Shown here one piece after another: positions 59,961 through 64,000 of a stretch of 64,000 nt of DNA. A program made the translations under genes and the position numbers. Within the stretch, counting starts at the first letter, position 1, and each line of letters opens with the position of its first letter. The DNA comes from Amoebophrya sp. A120 (Eukaryota > Sar > Dinophyceae > Syndiniales > Amoebophryaceae), in contig CAJINV010000009.1 of assembly GCA_905178155.1 (NCBI GenBank), positions 3,847,556 through 3,911,555 on the forward strand, in the 5' to 3' direction. The notes beneath the pieces were generated by a model that was given only the letters and a program-made list of their open reading frames with translations, was not told where the DNA came from and did not search any database.

Positions 59961-61504
59961 ATGTCCACCGCCCCTCTCAACCCCTACTCGGGGTCCCTAC
60001 CGGGCGACCGGTATTTTGGCGTCGGCTCCAGTTTTCCCAAACCCTCCAGAAAGCACTGGAACCACAACACCCCCTCTCTCACCCGAACCGCGTCTGTTCC
60101 GGTGTTGGTTAACTCCACCAACGGCGACCTATGCAGTGCAAACGTATCGTACTAGTATAAATAGCGTTACAAATTTCCTCAGCATTACAAATGGAATTTG
60201 AATTTGTAATGCGGACTTGCCTTAACAAAAAGATTTGTAATGCATAACTGCAATTAGTAGTAGCGATACTTTTGCACAGGATACGACCACGTGAGCAACG
60301 AGTTGCATCCCCCGTTTTCCCGGGTGCATTACGACTTGCGGACGAAGTATCCAACGAAAAAAGTGTTTCACTGTAAGTAGGAGTTTGCAAGTTTAGCATC
60401 ACAAGTTTGTTTTGCATGAGAGCGAAAATTTGCCATGCGATATTTCCAAAGGAAAACACCACTAAATAAAATCCATTGTCTTGCATGCGTAGCAAGACAA
60501 ACACTTCTAAGATGCATTTCCTGCATTACAAGTTTACAGTGAAGCAGTTTTTTCTTTGCATACGAAGGCTTTGGAGGACTCGGGGTACCAAGGAAGATGG
60601 AATTTGCTCCGGTACTCCTCAGTCACGCAAAATTCCTTCGACCGAAGTGTTCGCCCGGAAATTATGAGAGTGCATTTCTTCTCCTCCTCGTCCCTCTCAT
60701 TTCTTTGTATTGCATGAAAAGCAATACAAACGCCCCAGCTGTGGAACCTGTGCATGACAAGTTCATGCGCCTATACAGTGTTGTTCTGTTTTGGCCGCTC
60801 CTTCCCGAATCTGTCATGCAAACAGTACCTCCACAGACGCAGAGCGCCAGGTATTTTGCATGACAAATCAGGGGGAGGGGGAGTTGTGCACACCCATAGA
60901 CATCGACGCAACAACAGTCGCGAACTGCGGGAAAGTGAAAATGCCGCTGGGCCAATACGTGACGGATGTGAAGAAGACGAACAACCTATGAAATGCAAAA
61001 GCATCGCACTCGTACTAATTGCAGTTATGCATTACAAATCCAGATGCGAAGGTAAATCCACATTTACAAACTCCATTTATAATGCTGAGGAAATTTGTAT
61101 TGCAATCGCTACTAGTGCGATGCAGACGCTTTTGCAGTTCATACCACCCGGCTTTTAACAACCAGGTGCACGAGTCGTCGTTTGATAGAGTGATCTTCCA
61201 CTCCTCCTGCATGCCTGACGCCTGGCGGTACCGCTATTCAGGAAAAAACACCCATCCCCATACAATTATTTGTCATGCAAAACATGCACCAAAAGCAGTA
61301 TTTGTCATGCAAAAAATGGATGGGGATGACGATGAGTCTTTTTTCCTGGATAACCGCACGGAGTACCCTCGTACCTTCGCGAAGCAGATGCCGACAAGGG
61401 TGTTGGAGAACCCGTTGGTGAAAACGGAAGCCGGGATCGTCGGGCCGGAGCGGCCGGACCATGCGAACACGGACGGGAGCTTCCCGAAGATGTATCATCC
61501 GTAG
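59961..61504 (+). CDS. Gene 9: small protein of unknown function (212 aa)
   Basis: Exons 59961-60129, 60289-60347, 60568-60662, 60904-60986, 61149-61234 and 61358-61504; 639 nt, in frame. The product is soluble, rich in Pro, Tyr, Arg and His and lacks hydrophobic segments. It starts STAPLNPYSGSLPGDRYFG and ends DGSFPKMYHP. Short Pro/Tyr/Arg motifs without a globular domain resemble axonemal microtubule-associated proteins, but this is only an impression. Five introners interrupt 639 coding bases, the highest density here. If the family K element were retained, the protein would be 253 aa. Confidence 0.68.
60130..60283 (+). mobile_element. Introner, family A (154 bp), gene 9
   Basis: TSD CGACC at 60125-60129 and 60284-60288. 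Mismatched ends TATGCAGTGC and GCACAGGATA. Confidence 0.92.
60348..60562 (+). mobile_element. Introner, family H (215 bp), gene 9
   Basis: TSD CGAAG at 60343-60347 and 60563-60567. TIRs cgaaaaaagtgtttcactgt and acagtgaagcagttttttc. Confidence 0.92.
60663..60898 (+). mobile_element. Introner, family E (236 bp), gene 9
   Basis: TSD GAAAT at 60658-60662 and GACAT at 60899-60903. Left end tatgagagtgcatttc; inner gggggagggggag before the right TIR. Confidence 0.9.
60987..61143 (+). mobile_element. Introner, family A (157 bp), gene 9
   Basis: TSD CAACC at 60982-60986 and CCACC at 61144-61148. Termini TATGAAATGC and GCAGTTCATA. The right TIR carries a small insertion (gcagacgc). Confidence 0.9.
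61235..61352 (+). mobile_element. Introner, family K (118 bp), in frame, gene 9
   Basis: TSD ACCGC at 61230-61234 and 61353-61357. TIRs tattcaggaaaaaaca and tcttttttcctggata, then catccccat against ggatgggga. Element plus TSD is 123 nt with no stop in the host frame, so it could be translated if not spliced. It is the shortest family. Confidence 0.8.
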
Positions 61505-62531
61505 ATGATGTTGTGGTGGTATGATGGTGTTGGTGTATACAAAAACAGGAGGGGTGCTGGGTCATTCCGTGTGAGTCTGTCTCGGGATGAGCTCCTCTAT
61601 CAATGATCTTTTTCGGGCTTGTTGGAAACGTTTTATTGCTCTACAGAGAATTTGATTTGACTTTCAGCCTCAATGCAAACAACTATGACTAAAAAAAGAC
61701 CAATAACTGCAATCTATCAATGAGTACGACTTGTTTCAATGACACAACAAAGCAACGCTTTTCGTCTTCTGTAAGTTTTGACAGCAACAGCAGCAGCTGA
61801 ATTTTCAAGTATCACGCTAATGCACCCAGGAAATGCATCAAATGAGTTGTAGAATCTACCTGTATATAAAACCACATCGCGATGAACGAGCTGTACACCT
61901 CTGGCGCGAAAAAAATCAAAAAAAATATGACGACAAGAATTGTAGGCTCCTTTTGCCCTTGAGCATGAGCTACCGACATGATTGTTCGTAATTTTCCGTG
62001 ACTCCTAGGCGTCGAGAACAAGATACTTGAGCGAAGCACGAGTACGCGCTGAAGAATGATGAAAACTACAATGCAAACACAGATACGTTCGTGCCGTCGT
62101 GCAACGTCGTTCGGTTGATCTTTTTTTCTGGCTCACAGTCACAGCTAGCCTCTAGCAATGAACGATGACAAAATCATTTGAAAAAATAAGACGAGAAACA
62201 TTGCCAGTATAGCCCTTTCGCTTGTTTTACGCATCCGCACCCAGTACAACTTCGTCCTTCGATACAATTACAAAATCAGAACCTCCCGCAGCTCGTTCCT
62301 ACTTGAATTGCTGCAACATCAAATCGTGCAATGTCTTCGAGTAACTTTTCTTCACAGGCCCCTCAACAGGAGGTGACGTTTCCCCCGATGAAAGATGTGA
62401 GTTTACGAGCCACCCGCTCTTTCACAAGAAACAAAGTTGAGAAGCAACTAGAAACAGTACCAGAGTCAGCCTCTCTATGGCAGAAGTTTTTTCTTTGACT
62501 TGAATCAACACAACCAAACCTCCTCCCAAAA
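61505..62531. other. Intergenic region
   Basis: About 1 kb, AT-rich; nothing recognised on either strand. Confidence 0.6.
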
Positions 62532-62861
62532 ATGAAATTCCGTCCCCAGTCCAAGCTGCGGCGGGTCGCCGCGACGAACCAGGAGTCTTCAATCGGGAAT
62601 CTAGACATGGACGACTCCGCCTTTCTCTGCGGCGAAATCACCAGCGGACGGAACGAAGGCAGCAGGATATCAACTTATGGAAGCGGAAAAACAAATCTTG
62701 GGCAAGTTGAAGTTCGTTGCGCTGACGTTTGTCATATACGCACCAGCACCACAGACACGCGGCACTATCCTCGCCGGCACCGCCCGCCGCGCCGCGCCCA
62801 CGTTTCATCCGCGCTTTTGCCTCGCTCGCCACGCCCGCTCGCCCGTAGGAAGGTTATGTAG
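62532..62861 (+). CDS. Uncertain coding exon or small gene (109 codons)
   Basis: Starts MKFRPQSKLRRVAATNQESS and continues DMDDSAFLCGEITSGRNEG, which looks protein-like. After about 62665 the frame becomes Arg/His-rich and less plausible, and a second frame (MEAEKQILGKLKFVALTFVI, 62677-62868) looks better. An unrecognised intron or frameshift near 62665, or a link to the next gene, is possible; I could not find a junction that works. Confidence 0.3.
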   Translation: MKFRPQSKLRRVAATNQESSIGNLDMDDSAFLCGEITSGRNEGSRISTYGSGKTNLGQVEVRCADVCHIRTSTTDTRHYPRRHRPPRRAHVSSALLPRSPRPLARRKVM

Positions 62862-63047
62862 ACTTTAGCTTTACATCGTCTGCCTCTGCCCGCGCACCTA
62901 CGCCCCCGCAATAGCATTGCCGCTGCCACTGATGCTGCGTCTGCGTGTAAGTAGAACGAAACACATCAGAGAGCAGTGTGTTGCAAGAGTAATATCAAGA
63001 AACTGAAACTGCTTAGCTCAGGACGATTTCCCTTCTATACCCTCCTT

Positions 63048-63889
63048 ATGCCGCACGGAAACAAGTGCATCTGCTGCCTCCCGAAGGACATGAGCGGATT
63101 CAAAGTCATGAGCCGGATATCCTGTGCAAAAGTATCGTACTCGTAGTAATTGCGTTTATGCATTACAAATCTCTTTCTCAAAGTAAATCTGCACTACAAA
63201 TTCAATATGCAATCATGCTGGGCTAATTTGTAATGCAATTTACACTAGTACGACTACGATACTTTTGCACAGGATACCGAAAGGACTTCGGCAAAATGAT
63301 GGGAATCAGTGAACCGCCGGGGACGAGGAACAGTAGTTTTGCCGGAGCAGGTGTGGCGGGAAGCAGTACTAGCGGAGGGCCCTCGTCGTCATCGAATGCC
63401 GCAACAGGCAGCACGATAAACGGATCATCTACAGGTAGCGCATCTTCATCTTCTTCTAGCAGCGCCGCTGCAGTACCAGTAGGACAAGCGTCAATGAACG
63501 TGGTCGACAGCACGGGTAGTATTGGCGCCCCCCGACAAGGATCCACAGCTGCTTTGTTCGGCGCGACCACCGAGAATAGTTCATCAGGAAAGCGACCGCC
63601 GCTCGAGGACGAAATAGAGGGCATTGAGATAGACGACATAGAAGCACCGGGAGGAACCGCTGGACTGATGAAAAACGCAGAAGATGAAGAGGACATCATG
63701 ATAGACTCGGACGACTTGGCAGGAGCGGCGATCGCAACCACTACTGCCGACAGCACGAGGAATCCGAGTGGTGGTTCTTTCTCCCGCGGCGTTGGTGCAT
63801 CTGATGGTGCGGAGGCACAGAACCAAGAATGCGCACCAAGGATGGATGCAGTCACACGTCTAGGCTCATCGAGTGGTGACGCGACGTGA
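63048..63889 (+). CDS. Gene 10: small acidic Ser/Gly-rich protein (225 aa)
   Basis: Exons 63048-63117 and 63282-63889; 678 nt, in frame. The N-terminus (MPHGNKCICCLPKDMSGFKV) has a Cys cluster that could bind metal or be acylated. The remainder is disordered, with Ser runs and an acidic patch (DEIEGIEIDDIEAPGG; EDEEDIMIDSDD). The open frame extends about 90 nt upstream of the first ATG, so an earlier exon (possibly at 62532) cannot be excluded. Confidence 0.6.
63118..63276 (+). mobile_element. Introner, family A (159 bp), gene 10
   Basis: TSD CCGGA at 63113-63117 and CCGAA at 63277-63281. It is the only A copy here with both ends of the CCTG type (TATCCTGTGC and GCACAGGATA). Confidence 0.92.
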
Positions 63890-64000
63890 ACGTGATGAAA
63901 AGATTATGATCCTCAACTACAACTTTACTTACTGCGAAATAATGGCTTTGGTTTCAAATGAACTTTACTCGAATCGTATTGAAACGGAAAATCAAGAAGA

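Overview
The window looks like nuclear DNA of a dinoflagellate-lineage protist, most likely a parasitic syndinian such as Amoebophrya. Three observations support this. All ten recognisable gene loci lie on the + strand. Coding regions are interrupted by dozens of repeated 'introner' elements with terminal inverted repeats and mostly non-canonical intron ends. One nested insertion starts with CTTTTGGCTCAAG, which matches the 3' end of the dinoflagellate spliced leader. The lineage is an inference; no rRNA or other marker gene is present.

Layout: 1-2530 is a degenerate ~180-bp tandem repeat, followed by GAATATTC-rich repeats (2531-2850) and a 1-kb foldback element (3210-4226). Genes then follow head to tail: (1) Q/N-rich protein, 4363-9179, possibly 5'-truncated; (2) small mitochondrial-type membrane protein, 11239-11882; (3) ~1,705-aa RS/K-rich disordered protein, 12796-18071; (4) a ~3,105-aa multipass surface-type protein in 31 exons, 19086-36049; (5) TPR protein with an AHA1-like C-terminus, 39118-41872; (6) low-complexity protein with a UIM-like helix, 42594-47261; (7) multipass membrane protein, 48173-51286; (8) ADAT1/Tad1-type tRNA adenosine deaminase, 52618-59194; (9) small protein, 59961-61504; (10) uncertain exon 62532-62861 and small acidic protein 63048-63889. 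Intergenic regions are 0.7-3 kb; two contain GC-rich islands (about 9980-10760 and 37560-38900).

The main system is the introner population. I resolved 52 elements in 11 families (A-K), each defined by its own terminal inverted repeat (TIR). Every element begins with TAT and nearly all end with ATA. Each is flanked by a 5-bp target-site duplication (TSD). Removing one element plus one TSD copy restores the reading frame at every site, and in all multi-exon genes the summed exon length is divisible by three. Only two elements offer a GT-AG register. Ten conventional GT-AG introns coexist, with an unusual GTATAG-type donor and usually a TATCAG-type acceptor. Two introners carry long nested insertions with 17- and 20-bp TSDs, implying retroposition into existing introns.
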